Source of the DNA: Subdoligranulum variabile
GTDB taxonomy: Bacteria; Bacillota; Clostridia; Oscillospirales; Ruminococcaceae
Assembly (NCBI GenBank): GCA_004552305.1
Contig: SFOX01000011.1
Coordinates: 1 to 58,535, forward strand
DNA: 58,535 nt
Direction: 5' to 3'
Of this stretch, positions 8,221-16,440 are shown piece by piece; position 1 is the first letter of the stretch, and each line of letters starts with the position of its first letter. Position numbers and translations under genes: made by a program. The notes beneath the pieces are model-generated. The model worked only from the letters and a program-made list of their open reading frames with translations. It was not told the origin of the DNA and did no database searches.

Positions 8221-9156
8221 ATGAGCCAGAACGACATCATCAACTCCCGGCAGATCCAGTGGTTCCCCGGTCATATGACCAAGACCCTGCGTCTGATGGA
8301 AAAGGAGATCCGCAACGTAGACTGCGTTTTGCAGATTCTGGATGCCCGCATCCCGCTTTCCAGCCTGAACCCGGAAATTGAACGCATCACCGCCGGTAAG
8401 CCCCACCTGTATGTGCTGAACAAAGCCGATTTGGCAGATCCGGACATCACCAAGCAGTGGCTGGCGTACTTCCAAAGCGCCGGGGCGGGCTGCATCGCCA
8501 TGGACTCCAAGCAAAAGGGACGCGCCGCCGCCGTCAAGGGACCCATCATCCGGGAGCTTTCCGCCCTGATGGAGCGCCGCCGCAACCGCGGTATGGTGGG
8601 TGCCTCGGTGCGCGTGATGGTCGTGGGCATTCCCAACGTGGGCAAGTCCACCTTCATCAACTCCTTTGCGGGTACCACCCGCGCCAAGGCTGCCAACAAG
8701 CCCGGCGTCACCCGCGGCAAGCAGTGGATCACCGTGGACAATTTTGATTTGATGGATATGCCCGGCGTGCTGTGGAAAAAATTCGACTCGCTGGAAACGG
8801 CGTCCAATCTGGCGTTCATCGGCTCCATCCGCGATGACATTCTGGATATTGAGGAGCTGGCGTGCGGCTTGCTTTCCAGTGTGCGGGGCATCTACCCCGA
8901 TCAGCTGCTGGCACGCTACAAACTGGACGAGGCCGCGCTGGCGCTGCCGCCCTACGACCTGCTGCAGGCCATCGGTGCCAAGCGCGGGATGCTGATTTCG
9001 GGCGGCGAGGTGGACACCGAGCGCGCCGCCAAGATGCTGGTGGGGGAGTTCCGCGCCAGCAAATGGGGACGCCTTTCGCTGGAACGCCCGCCCCGCCGCG
9101 CTGTTGAGGAGGTAGAAGACGATGCCGAGGACGCGTTCTTCGACGACGAGCAGTAA
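8221..9156 (+). CDS. rbgA: Ribosome biogenesis GTPase RbgA (YlqF)
   Basis: The 311 aa circularly permuted GTPase opens with QIQWFPGHMTK, typical of RbgA. The motifs come in permuted order: G4 NKAD (67-70), G1 GIPNVGKST (136-144), then G3 DMPG (179-182). RbgA acts in late 50S assembly. The acidic C-terminal tail carries the rnhB start in another frame. Its place beside rplS and rnhB matches Bacillus. Confidence 0.95.
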   Translation: MSQNDIINSRQIQWFPGHMTKTLRLMEKEIRNVDCVLQILDARIPLSSLNPEIERITAGKPHLYVLNKADLADPDITKQWLAYFQSAGAGCIAMDSKQKGRAAAVKGPIIRELSALMERRRNRGMVGASVRVMVVGIPNVGKSTFINSFAGTTRAKAANKPGVTRGKQWITVDNFDLMDMPGVLWKKFDSLETASNLAFIGSIRDDILDIEELACGLLSSVRGIYPDQLLARYKLDEAALALPPYDLLQAIGAKRGMLISGGEVDTERAAKMLVGEFRASKWGRLSLERPPRRAVEEVEDDAEDAFFDDEQ

Positions 9157-9766
9157 CGAGCTGCTGTTCGCCTTTGACGATGCCAAGCGCACCGACCACG
9201 GCATTGTCTGCGGTGTGGACGAAGCCGGGCGCGGACCGCTGTGCGGTCCGGTCTGCTGCGCCGCCGTCATTTTAAACCCCGACGACCCCATTGCGGGGGT
9301 CAACGATTCCAAAAAGCTGACCGAAAAGCGCCGCGAAGCCCTGTTTGACCAGATCACCTCCCGCGCTTTGGCGTATAAAATTGTGTTCATCACCCCGCAG
9401 GAGATCGACGAGCGCAACATCCTGTGGGCGACGATGGACGGAATGGCGCAGGCGGTGGCAGGGCTGAACCCCGCGCCCGACTATGCGCTGATCGACGGCA
9501 ACCGCTGCCCGCCGGGGCTTTGCGTCCCCGCCGAAGCCGTCGTCAAGGGGGACGCTACCAGCGCCAGCATTGCCGCCGCCTCCATTCTGGCAAAGGTCAG
9601 CCGTGACCGCTATATGCTGGAGCTGGACAGGCAGTACCCCCAGTACCAGCTTGCCAAGCACAAAGGCTACCCCACCAAGCTGCACTATGAGCTGATCGCC
9701 CAATACGGCATCCAGCCCTTTTACCGCCGCAGCTTTTTAAAAAAGCAGGGCTACTGGCATGACTGA
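9122..9766 (+). CDS. rnhB: Ribonuclease HII
   Basis: The 214 aa RNase HII has active-site residues D33-E34 (GVDEAGRGPL), D125 (ALIDGN) and D143 (VVKGDATSASIAAASILAKV). It cuts RNA in RNA-DNA hybrids, including single ribonucleotides. It overlaps rbgA by 35 nt and yraN by 8 nt, so the three are tightly coupled. The N-terminal 15 residues are poorly conserved, and a later start is possible. Confidence 0.95.
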   Translation: MPRTRSSTTSSNELLFAFDDAKRTDHGIVCGVDEAGRGPLCGPVCCAAVILNPDDPIAGVNDSKKLTEKRREALFDQITSRALAYKIVFITPQEIDERNILWATMDGMAQAVAGLNPAPDYALIDGNRCPPGLCVPAEAVVKGDATSASIAAASILAKVSRDRYMLELDRQYPQYQLAKHKGYPTKLHYELIAQYGIQPFYRRSFLKKQGYWHD

Positions 9767-10115
9767 CAAAAGCCTTGGCAGCAAGGGGGAAGCCATCGCC
9801 GCCAAATACTATCGGCAGCGCGGCTACCTGCTGCTGAACCACAACTACCGCACCCGGCTGGGGGAGCTGGACCTTGTTTTGTACAAGGACAACACCCTTG
9901 TCTTTGCCGAGGTCAAGACCCGCGCAGGACGTATGCTGGCAGCCCCCGCCGAAGCGGTCACCGCCCAAAAGCAGCAGCGGCTGCTTGCCGCCGCCGCGCA
10001 GTACCTGCAAGCCAGCCCCTATGCCGATGCCTGCATCCGCTTTGACGTGGTGGAGGTCACCCCCACAGCGGGCGGCTGGCAGGTGCATTGCATCGAAAAT
10101 GCGTTTACCGGTTAA
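9759..10115 (+). CDS. yraN: YraN/UPF0102 family putative endonuclease
   Basis: The 118 aa protein has the family pattern: LGSKGEAIAAKYYRQRGY, then NYRTRLGELDLVLYKDNTLV and FAEVKTR. The GELDLV Asp and the E-x-K of FAEVKTR form a restriction-endonuclease-like site. Cellular function is not established. Location directly after rnhB is common across bacteria. Confidence 0.9.
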   Translation: MTDKSLGSKGEAIAAKYYRQRGYLLLNHNYRTRLGELDLVLYKDNTLVFAEVKTRAGRMLAAPAEAVTAQKQQRLLAAAAQYLQASPYADACIRFDVVEVTPTAGGWQVHCIENAFTG

Positions 10116-10146
10116 TACAACCCCCTAGGAAGGCGCTTTTCTATTG

Positions 10147-10174
10147 TTGACAGTGCTACGGCATTGTATATAAA
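10147..10174 (+). promoter_or_regulatory. Promoter of thrC
   Basis: Consensus TTGACA (10147-10152), 16 nt, TATAAA (10169-10174). The leader to the thrC ATG is about 26 nt, too short for a T-box or riboswitch. Confidence 0.7.
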
Positions 10175-10206
10175 GGTCTATTTTTGAGTATGAAAGGGTG
10201 TACGTT

Positions 10207-11655
10207 ATGCAGTATGTAAGTACCAGAGATTCTTCGCTCCGCGTTTGTGCCGCTGAGGCGATCGTCCGTGGGCTTGCCCCCCAAAGCGGGTTGTTTGTGC
10301 CGCAGACCTTCCCCAAGGCGGATCTTTCCGGCTGGAAGGAGCTTTCTTACCCCGAACTGGCAGAAAAGGTCCTCGCCGGATTTCTGACCGACTACGCGCC
10401 GGACTTCCTGCGCGAAGCCACTGCTGCCACCTACGGCGCAGCCTTCGGCGGCAAGGCAGGGCAGACGGTCAAGGTCCACGACGGTCTGTACGCCGTTGAG
10501 CTGTGGCACGGTCCGACCTGCGCCTTCAAGGACTACGCCCTGCAGCTGATGCCCAAGCTGCTGGTCGAGGCCAAGAAAATGCTGCACCGCACCGAAACCA
10601 CCCGCATTCTGGTTGCCACCTCCGGCGACACCGGCAAGGCAGCGCTGGCGGGCTACGCCGATCTGGACGGCATTGAGATCGAGGTCTTTTACCCCAACGA
10701 CGGCACCAGCGAGATCCAGCGCCTGCAGATGGCGACCCAGACCGGCAAAAATGTGCAGGTCTATGCCGTAAACGGCAACTTTGACGATGCCCAGACCGGC
10801 GTCAAGCGCGTCTTTGCCGATGCCTCCGTTGCCGAAGAGCTCGAAAAGCGCGGCATCCGCCTGTCCAGCGCCAACTCCATCAACTGGGGTCGTCTGGTGC
10901 CGCAGATCGTCTACTACTTCTACGCCTACTTCCGTCTGGTCGAGCAGGGCGCCGCCGCCTGGGGCAGCCCCGTTGATTTCTGCGTGCCTACGGGCAATTT
11001 CGGCGACATCCTTGCCGGCTACTATGCCAAGCAGATGGGTCTGCCGGTGGGTCGCCTGATTTGCGCGTCCAACAAAAACAACGTACTTACCGACTTTTTG
11101 CGCACCGGCACCTACGATGCCCGCCGCACCTTCTACAAGACGACCTCCCCCTCGATGGATATTCTCATCTCCTCCAATCTGGAGCGCCTGCTCTACCACG
11201 TCAGCGGCAGCTCCGAGAAGGTTGCCGCCTGGATGCAGCAGCTTGCCGAAACCGGCGTTTACACCGTCGATGCCGACACGCTTGCCAAAATTCAGGAAAG
11301 CTTTGCCGCCGGCTGCGCCGATGACGCCGCCAGCTTTACCGAGATCAAGGCGCGCTTTGCCGAGGATAACTACCTCTGCGACACCCACACCGCCGTGGCG
11401 TTCCGCGTCGCCAAGGACCTTGGCACCGAAACCCCGCTGGCGGTTCTGTCCACCGCCAGCCCCTTCAAGTTCCCGCGCGACGTGCTGACCGCCTTGGGCG
11501 AAACCGCCCCCGAAAGCGACTTTGCCGCCATGGCAGCCCTGACCGCCGCCACCGACGTCCCCGCGCCCGAAAGCCTGCGCGTGCTGGACACGCTGCCCGT
11601 GCGCTTTACCGCCGCCATCGACCCCGCCGACATCCGCGCCGCCGCGCTGCGCTGA
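10207..11655 (+). CDS. thrC: Threonine synthase
   Basis: The 482 aa PLP enzyme converts O-phosphohomoserine to threonine. It begins MQYVSTR and has the lysine motif WHGPTCAFKD with the PLP lysine at K108, plus a phosphate-binding region ATSGDTGKAAL. Length fits the long fungal/clostridial-type threonine synthase. The ATG at 10207 is chosen over an in-frame GTG at 10198, because GAAAGGG lies just before it and family proteins begin xxYVSTR. The downstream phosphoesterase gene follows after 27 nt. Confidence 0.95.
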   Translation: MQYVSTRDSSLRVCAAEAIVRGLAPQSGLFVPQTFPKADLSGWKELSYPELAEKVLAGFLTDYAPDFLREATAATYGAAFGGKAGQTVKVHDGLYAVELWHGPTCAFKDYALQLMPKLLVEAKKMLHRTETTRILVATSGDTGKAALAGYADLDGIEIEVFYPNDGTSEIQRLQMATQTGKNVQVYAVNGNFDDAQTGVKRVFADASVAEELEKRGIRLSSANSINWGRLVPQIVYYFYAYFRLVEQGAAAWGSPVDFCVPTGNFGDILAGYYAKQMGLPVGRLICASNKNNVLTDFLRTGTYDARRTFYKTTSPSMDILISSNLERLLYHVSGSSEKVAAWMQQLAETGVYTVDADTLAKIQESFAAGCADDAASFTEIKARFAEDNYLCDTHTAVAFRVAKDLGTETPLAVLSTASPFKFPRDVLTALGETAPESDFAAMAALTAATDVPAPESLRVLDTLPVRFTAAIDPADIRAAALR

Positions 11656-11682
11656 CCCGCTTTACTCAAGAAAGGACGCTTT

Positions 11683-12366
11683 ATGGCCATTTTTGCAATC
11701 GGAGATCTGCACCTCTCCTTAGGCACCGACAAGCCCATGGACGTGTTCCCCGGTTGGGAGGGCTACCTGCCCAAGCTGGAAGCCAACTGGCGCCGCCTGA
11801 TTGCGCCCGAGGACACCGTGCTTCTGGCGGGGGACACCAGCTGGGCGATGAACCTCAACGACACCCGCGCGGACTTTGCGTTTATCCAGTCGCTGCCGGG
11901 GCAAAAATGGCTGATCAAGGGCAACCATGATTATTGGTGGACGACCACCCGCAAGATGGAAACCTTTTTGGCGGCAAACGGCTTTGACTCGCTGCACATC
12001 CTGCACAACAACGCCTGCCTTGTGGGCGACACCGCCCTGTGCGGCACCCGCGGCTGGCCCTTTGACGATGCCGCCGCCCAAGGCGAAAAGCTGATGGCGC
12101 GCGAAGCAGGGCGGTTGCGTATGTCACTGCAGGCGGCAGGGGACGCCCCGCGCAAAATCGCCTTTCTGCATTACCCGCCGGTCTTTCCCGGCGCCTGCGC
12201 CGAGGAGCTGGTCGCCGTGCTGCACGAGTTCGGCGTGACCGAGTGCTACTACGGTCACCTGCACGGAAAATCCATCCACTATGCCCGGCAGGGCGTGGCA
12301 GACGGCATCACCTACCGGCTGATTTCCGCCGACGGGCTGGGCTTTTGCCCCTGCAAAATCGGATAA
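11683..12366 (+). CDS. Calcineurin-like metallophosphoesterase
   Basis: The 227 aa protein carries all metallophosphoesterase metal-binding blocks in order: GDLHL (near residue 7), LAGDTSW (about 50), KGNHDYWW (about 80), FLHYPP (about 168) and YGHLHG (about 190). Substrate is unknown. AAGGACG precedes the ATG, and the gene is probably co-transcribed with thrC. Confidence 0.85.
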   Translation: MAIFAIGDLHLSLGTDKPMDVFPGWEGYLPKLEANWRRLIAPEDTVLLAGDTSWAMNLNDTRADFAFIQSLPGQKWLIKGNHDYWWTTTRKMETFLAANGFDSLHILHNNACLVGDTALCGTRGWPFDDAAAQGEKLMAREAGRLRMSLQAAGDAPRKIAFLHYPPVFPGACAEELVAVLHEFGVTECYYGHLHGKSIHYARQGVADGITYRLISADGLGFCPCKIG

Positions 12367-12439
12367 ATGCCTTTTTTTGCGTAAAAATTGCTGAAAAACC
12401 GGGATTTTTTTCGCCGCAGGGCTGGTATTCCGCTTGTGG

Positions 12440-12451
12440 GTGTGGTATAAT
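12440..12451 (+). promoter_or_regulatory. Extended -10 promoter of tig
   Basis: A TG-containing extended -10 leads into TATAAT (12446-12451). No good -35 is seen at 17 nt. The tig ATG follows at 12495 after GGAGGA. Confidence 0.5.
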
Positions 12452-12494
12452 AACTTGTATTTTTATGTACATCAATTTTTGGAGGAATTTATAA

Positions 12495-13799
12495 ATGAAA
12501 CTCATTTCCTGTGAAAAGCTCGAAAAGAGCATGGTAGAACTGCAGTTCTCTATTGACGCGGAGACCTTCAAGTCCGCCGTCAACGCCGCTTTCAAGCGCG
12601 AGAGCAAGAAGTACGCCGTTCCCGGCTTCCGCAAGGGCAAAGCCCCCAAGGCTATGATCGAGAAAATGTACGGCGCTGACCTGTTCCAGTATGACGCTGT
12701 GAACGATCTGTTCCCCGAGAACTACGAGGCCGCCGTCAAGGAGGCCGGCATCGAGGTCGTCGGTCGCCCTGACCCCGAGGTCGTTTCCATGTCCGAGGCG
12801 GACGGTGCCGTGCTGAAGGTCAAGGTTGCCGTCAAGCCCGAGGTTGAGCTGGGCGAATATGCCGGTTTAACCGTCAACAAAGATGTCCAGACTGTGGATG
12901 AGGCCGATGTTGACGCCGAGATCAAGCGTATGCAGGACCGCAACGGTCGTCTGCTGACCCGTGAGGGCGAAGCCCAGAACGGTGACACTGTGGACATCGA
13001 CTTCGAGGGCTTCGTGGACGGCGTTGCCTTTGAGGGTGGCAAGGCCGAGCATTACTCTCTGGTGCTGGGCAGCGGTTCCTTCATCCCCGGCTTCGAGGAG
13101 CAGGTCGTCGGTCACAAAGCCGGCGATGCATTCGACGTCAACGTCAAGTTCCCCGAGGAGTATCAGGCGAAGGAGCTGGCCGGCAAGGACGCCACCTTCA
13201 AGATCAAGCTGCACGAGGTGCAGTACAAAGAGCTGCCCGAGCTGGATGACGACTTTGCCAAGGATGTCAGCGAGTACGACACGCTGGACGAGCTGAAGGA
13301 TTCCATCCGCAAGAACATCGCCGCCAACCACGAGAAGCAGGCCGACCAGAAGGTCGAGAACGACCTGATCGACCAGATCGTTGCCGGCATGAAGGCTGAC
13401 ATTCCCGACGCCATGATCGACTCCCGCATCGAGGAGCTGGTTCAGGACTTCGGCTACCGCATCTCCCAGCAGGGTCTGAAGCTGGAGCAGTACCTGCAGT
13501 ACATGGGCATGACCATGGAAAACTTCAAGGAGCAGTTCCGTGAACAGGCCGACAAGCAGGTCAAGATGCGCCTTGCTATGGAAGCCATCGTTGCCAAAGA
13601 GAGCATCGAGGCTACCGAGGAGGAGTTCGAGGCGGAGATCAAGCAGATTGCTGACGCTTACAAGATGGAAGCCGACAAGGTCAAGAGCATGGTCGATGCC
13701 GCTGCCGTCAAGAAGGATCTGGCTGTCAACAAGGCCATCGAGTTCGTCAAGTCCAAGGCCAACATCGTTGTCGGCAAGTCCGAGGACAAGAAGGACTAA
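12495..13799 (+). CDS. tig: Trigger factor
   Basis: The 434 aa ribosome-associated chaperone has its three expected parts. An N-terminal ribosome-binding domain carries the signature GFRKGKAPKAMI (about residues 44-55). An FKBP-type PPIase domain (about 150-240) includes DTVDIDFEGFVDG and GSFIPGFEEQVVG. A long helical C-terminal domain follows. It is first in the tig-clpP-clpX cluster, as in many bacteria, but is separated from clpP by its own terminator and a repeat element. Confidence 0.97.
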   Translation: MKLISCEKLEKSMVELQFSIDAETFKSAVNAAFKRESKKYAVPGFRKGKAPKAMIEKMYGADLFQYDAVNDLFPENYEAAVKEAGIEVVGRPDPEVVSMSEADGAVLKVKVAVKPEVELGEYAGLTVNKDVQTVDEADVDAEIKRMQDRNGRLLTREGEAQNGDTVDIDFEGFVDGVAFEGGKAEHYSLVLGSGSFIPGFEEQVVGHKAGDAFDVNVKFPEEYQAKELAGKDATFKIKLHEVQYKELPELDDDFAKDVSEYDTLDELKDSIRKNIAANHEKQADQKVENDLIDQIVAGMKADIPDAMIDSRIEELVQDFGYRISQQGLKLEQYLQYMGMTMENFKEQFREQADKQVKMRLAMEAIVAKESIEATEEEFEAEIKQIADAYKMEADKVKSMVDAAAVKKDLAVNKAIEFVKSKANIVVGKSEDKKD

Positions 13800-13826
13800 T
13801 TCTACAACGGAAGTATAAAGAATCAC

Positions 13827-13866
13827 GCCGATACGGTTTGCCTTTGCGGCCGTATCGGCTGCTTTA
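13827..13866 (+). terminator. Rho-independent terminator after tig
   Basis: GCCGATACGG (13827-13836) pairs with CCGTATCGGC (13850-13859), followed by TGCTTTAT. The T-run is weak. Confidence 0.65.
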
Positions 13867-13883
13867 TCCGCCCGTTTCTTATA

Positions 13884-13962
13884 GGCAATACCGCCCAATC
13901 CCCGCCTGACGGCTTAAGCACCGCTCCGGCGGCTGCAGCACTTAGAATGGTTCGGTATTGCC
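13884..13962. repeat. Short complete copy of the terminal-inverted-repeat element (family C)
   Basis: This 79-bp unit begins GGCAATACCGCCCAATC and ends GGTTCGGTATTGCC, which are inverted repeats. Read on the minus strand it aligns with the ends and the GGAGCGGTGCTTAAGCC core of the 40706-40881 copy, but lacks that copy's internal insertion. It lies in the tig-clpP gap, 38 nt before the clpP start. Confidence 0.7.
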
Positions 13963-14000
13963 CTTACCACCTATCCCATTTTTAAGGAGGGAAACCCACT

Positions 14001-14591
14001 ATGAGTCTTGTACCCTATGTAGTCGAACAGACTGCCCGTGGTGAGCGCAGCTACGACATTTTCTCCCGTCTGCTCAATGACCGCATCATTGTGCTGAGCG
14101 AGGATGTCAACTCTGCCTCCGCCAGCGTGATCGTAGCACAGCTTCTGTATCTGGAAGGTCAGGATCCCGAAAAGGACATCTACTTCTATATCAATAGCCC
14201 CGGCGGCTCCATCTCTGACGGCATGGCCATCCACGACACGATGAACTACATCAAGTGCGATGTGTCCACCATCTGCGTCGGTATGGCTGCCTCCATGGGC
14301 TCCTTCCTGCTGGCCAGCGGCACCAAGGGCAAGCGCTTTGCACTGCCCAACTCCGAGATCCTGATCCACCAGCCCCTCATCGGCGGCAACGGCATCAGCG
14401 GTCAGGCTACGGATATCCAGATCCACGCCAACCACATCATCCACATCCGCGAGAAGATGAACACCCTGCTCAGCCAGTACACCGGTCAGCCTCTGGAAAC
14501 CATCCAGCGCGACACCGAGCGCGACAATTATATGACTGCGCAGCAGGCCAAGGAATATGGTCTGATCGACGACATCCTCTATAAACACTGA
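14001..14591 (+). CDS. clpP: ATP-dependent Clp protease proteolytic subunit
   Basis: The 196 aa serine peptidase has S98 in GMAASMGS and H123 in LIHQPLIG, plus the aspartate of the DTERDNYM box. It assembles into the tetradecameric chamber served by ClpX, whose gene follows after 14 nt. AAGGAGG precedes the ATG. I see no convincing promoter between the tig terminator and clpP apart from sequence within or beside the family C element. Confidence 0.98.
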   Translation: MSLVPYVVEQTARGERSYDIFSRLLNDRIIVLSEDVNSASASVIVAQLLYLEGQDPEKDIYFYINSPGGSISDGMAIHDTMNYIKCDVSTICVGMAASMGSFLLASGTKGKRFALPNSEILIHQPLIGGNGISGQATDIQIHANHIIHIREKMNTLLSQYTGQPLETIQRDTERDNYMTAQQAKEYGLIDDILYKH

Positions 14592-14605
14592 TTCGGGGGA
14601 ACAAA

Positions 14606-15946
14606 ATGGCAAACACAACGCCCGGAAAGGGCGGAAAAGGACGCGAAATGGTCTGCAGCTTCTGCGGACGTTCGCAAAACGAGGTCGAGCAGCTGCTGAT
14701 CGGTCCCGGTGTCAACATCTGCAAAGACTGCATTGATATGTGCTATCACACCCTGTACAAGGACGAGCCGCCTATGCCGCGCGCCGGCGCACGCCGCCAG
14801 CCGCGGGGCGCCGCACAGGCAACCTATGGCGAAAATCCGCTGCAGGACGTCAATATTCTGACCCCCGCCGAAATCAAGGCAGGGTTGGATCAGTATGTCA
14901 TCGGGCAGGACGACGCCAAAAAGGTGCTGGCTGTTTCGGTGTACAACCACTACAAGCGCATCCTTTCTGGGCGCGAAACCGGCGTGGAGCTGCAAAAGTC
15001 CAACGTTCTGCTGCTGGGTCCCTCCGGCACGGGCAAGACCCTGCTGGCGCAGACCCTCGCCAAGATGCTGAACGTACCCTTCGCCATCGCGGACGCCACC
15101 ACCCTGACCGAGGCGGGCTATGTCGGCGAGGACGTCGAGAATATCCTGCTCAAGCTGATTCAGGCGGCGGATTTCGACATCCCCAAGGCGGAGATCGGCA
15201 TCATCTATGTGGACGAGATCGACAAGATCACCCGCAAGAGCGAGAACCCCTCCATCACCCGCGATGTCGGCGGCGAGGGCGTGCAGCAGGCGCTGCTGAA
15301 AATTGTGGAAGGCACTGTCAGCAACGTGCCGCCCAACGGCGGGCGCAAGCATCCCCAGCAGGAGTTCATCCAGATCAACACCAAGAACATCCTGTTTATC
15401 TGCGGCGGTGCGTTTGACGGGCTGGAAAAGCTCATCCAGCGCCGCACCGACAACGCCTCTCTGGGCTTTGGCAGCCAACTGCGCACAACGCTGGACAAGG
15501 ACGAAACGCGCCAGAAGCTGCTGAAAAAGGTCGAGCCGGATGATCTGGTCAAGTTCGGTCTGATCCCTGAGCTGATCGGTCGTCTGCCGGTCGTCACCGT
15601 GCTGGACCCCTTGGACGAGGACGCGCTGGTGCGCGTTCTGACCGAGCCGAAAAACAGTCTTGTGCGCCAGTACAAGGAGCTTTTGCATCTGGACAACGCC
15701 GATCTGGTCTTTACCGATGCCGCCCTGCACGCCATCGCCAAAAAGACGGTGGAGCGCAAGAGCGGTGCCCGCGGTCTGCGCAGCGTGGTGGAGGATCTGC
15801 TGATTCCCATCATGTACGACATTCCTTCGGATGCAACCATCACCCGCGTGACCATCGATGCTGACACGGTCGAAGGGGGCCAGGCGCATATCGAGCATGG
15901 CATCATGCGCCCGCGTTACAAAAATATTGCGATGCAGCAGCAATAA
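14606..15946 (+). CDS. clpX: ATP-dependent Clp protease ATP-binding subunit ClpX
   Basis: The 446 aa AAA+ unfoldase has an N-terminal C4 zinc finger (CSFCGRS and later CKDCIDMC), Walker A GPSGTGKT, Walker B IIYVDEIDK, and sensor and C-terminal domains. ClpX selects and unfolds substrates for ClpP. The 25-residue linker after the zinc finger is Arg/Pro/Gly-rich. A strong terminator follows, so clpP-clpX ends here. Confidence 0.98.
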   Translation: MANTTPGKGGKGREMVCSFCGRSQNEVEQLLIGPGVNICKDCIDMCYHTLYKDEPPMPRAGARRQPRGAAQATYGENPLQDVNILTPAEIKAGLDQYVIGQDDAKKVLAVSVYNHYKRILSGRETGVELQKSNVLLLGPSGTGKTLLAQTLAKMLNVPFAIADATTLTEAGYVGEDVENILLKLIQAADFDIPKAEIGIIYVDEIDKITRKSENPSITRDVGGEGVQQALLKIVEGTVSNVPPNGGRKHPQQEFIQINTKNILFICGGAFDGLEKLIQRRTDNASLGFGSQLRTTLDKDETRQKLLKKVEPDDLVKFGLIPELIGRLPVVTVLDPLDEDALVRVLTEPKNSLVRQYKELLHLDNADLVFTDAALHAIAKKTVERKSGARGLRSVVEDLLIPIMYDIPSDATITRVTIDADTVEGGQAHIEHGIMRPRYKNIAMQQQ

Positions 15947-15952
15947 TGCACA

Positions 15953-15985
15953 CGGCAGTGCCTTTTGGCACTGCCGATTTTTTGT
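15953..15985 (+). terminator. Rho-independent terminator after clpX
   Basis: CGGCAGTGCC (15953-15962), loop TTTT, GGCACTGCCG (15967-15976), then ATTTTTTG. Confidence 0.92.
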
Positions 15986-16011
15986 TCACAAAAATTTTAT
16001 ACACAAAACCC

Positions 16012-16040
16012 TTGATTTTTCACAAAGAAACGGCTATTAT
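16012..16040 (+). promoter_or_regulatory. groESL promoter
   Basis: TTGATT (16012-16017), 17 nt, TATTAT (16035-16040), directly before the CIRCE operator. Confidence 0.8.
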
Positions 16041-16044
16041 ATAT

Positions 16045-16071
16045 TTAGCACTCAGGAATATTGAGTGCTAA
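16045..16071. promoter_or_regulatory. CIRCE operator (HrcA-binding site)
   Basis: TTAGCACTC, 9 nt, GAGTGCTAA: a perfect match to the CIRCE inverted repeat. It covers the expected transcription start of groES, so HrcA should repress groESL. No hrcA gene is in this window. Confidence 0.97.
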
Positions 16072-16115
16072 ATCAGTATCAAAAAGAGAAATCTTTTCAT
16101 AGGAGGAACTTTTAA

Positions 16116-16400
16116 ATGAAAATTAAACCTCTTGCAGACCGTGTTGTCATCAAACTGGTCGAAGAAGAAGAAACCACCAAGGGCGGTCTGATCCTGTCCG
16201 GCTCCGCCAAGGAAAAGCCGCAGGTCGCCGAGGTTCTGGCTGTCGGTCCCGGCGGTAACGTGGACGGCAAGGAGATCGAGATGATCGTCAAGGTCGGCGA
16301 CAAGGTCCTGACCAGCAAGTATGCCGGCACCGAGGTCAAGGTTGACGGCGAAGAATGCACCATCGTGCGCCAGAGCGACATCCTCGCTGTGGTGGAGTAA
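16116..16400 (+). CDS. groES: Co-chaperonin GroES
   Basis: The 94 aa GroES starts MKIKPLADRVVIK and has the mobile-loop region EEETTKGGLILSGSAKEKPQ. It caps the GroEL ring. TAGGAGG precedes the ATG. groEL follows after 40 nt in the same CIRCE-controlled operon. Confidence 0.98.
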   Translation: MKIKPLADRVVIKLVEEEETTKGGLILSGSAKEKPQVAEVLAVGPGGNVDGKEIEMIVKVGDKVLTSKYAGTEVKVDGEECTIVRQSDILAVVE

Positions 16401-16440
16401 TCAGATTTCTACTTTTCTTTTATAAAAGGAGCGATGCTTT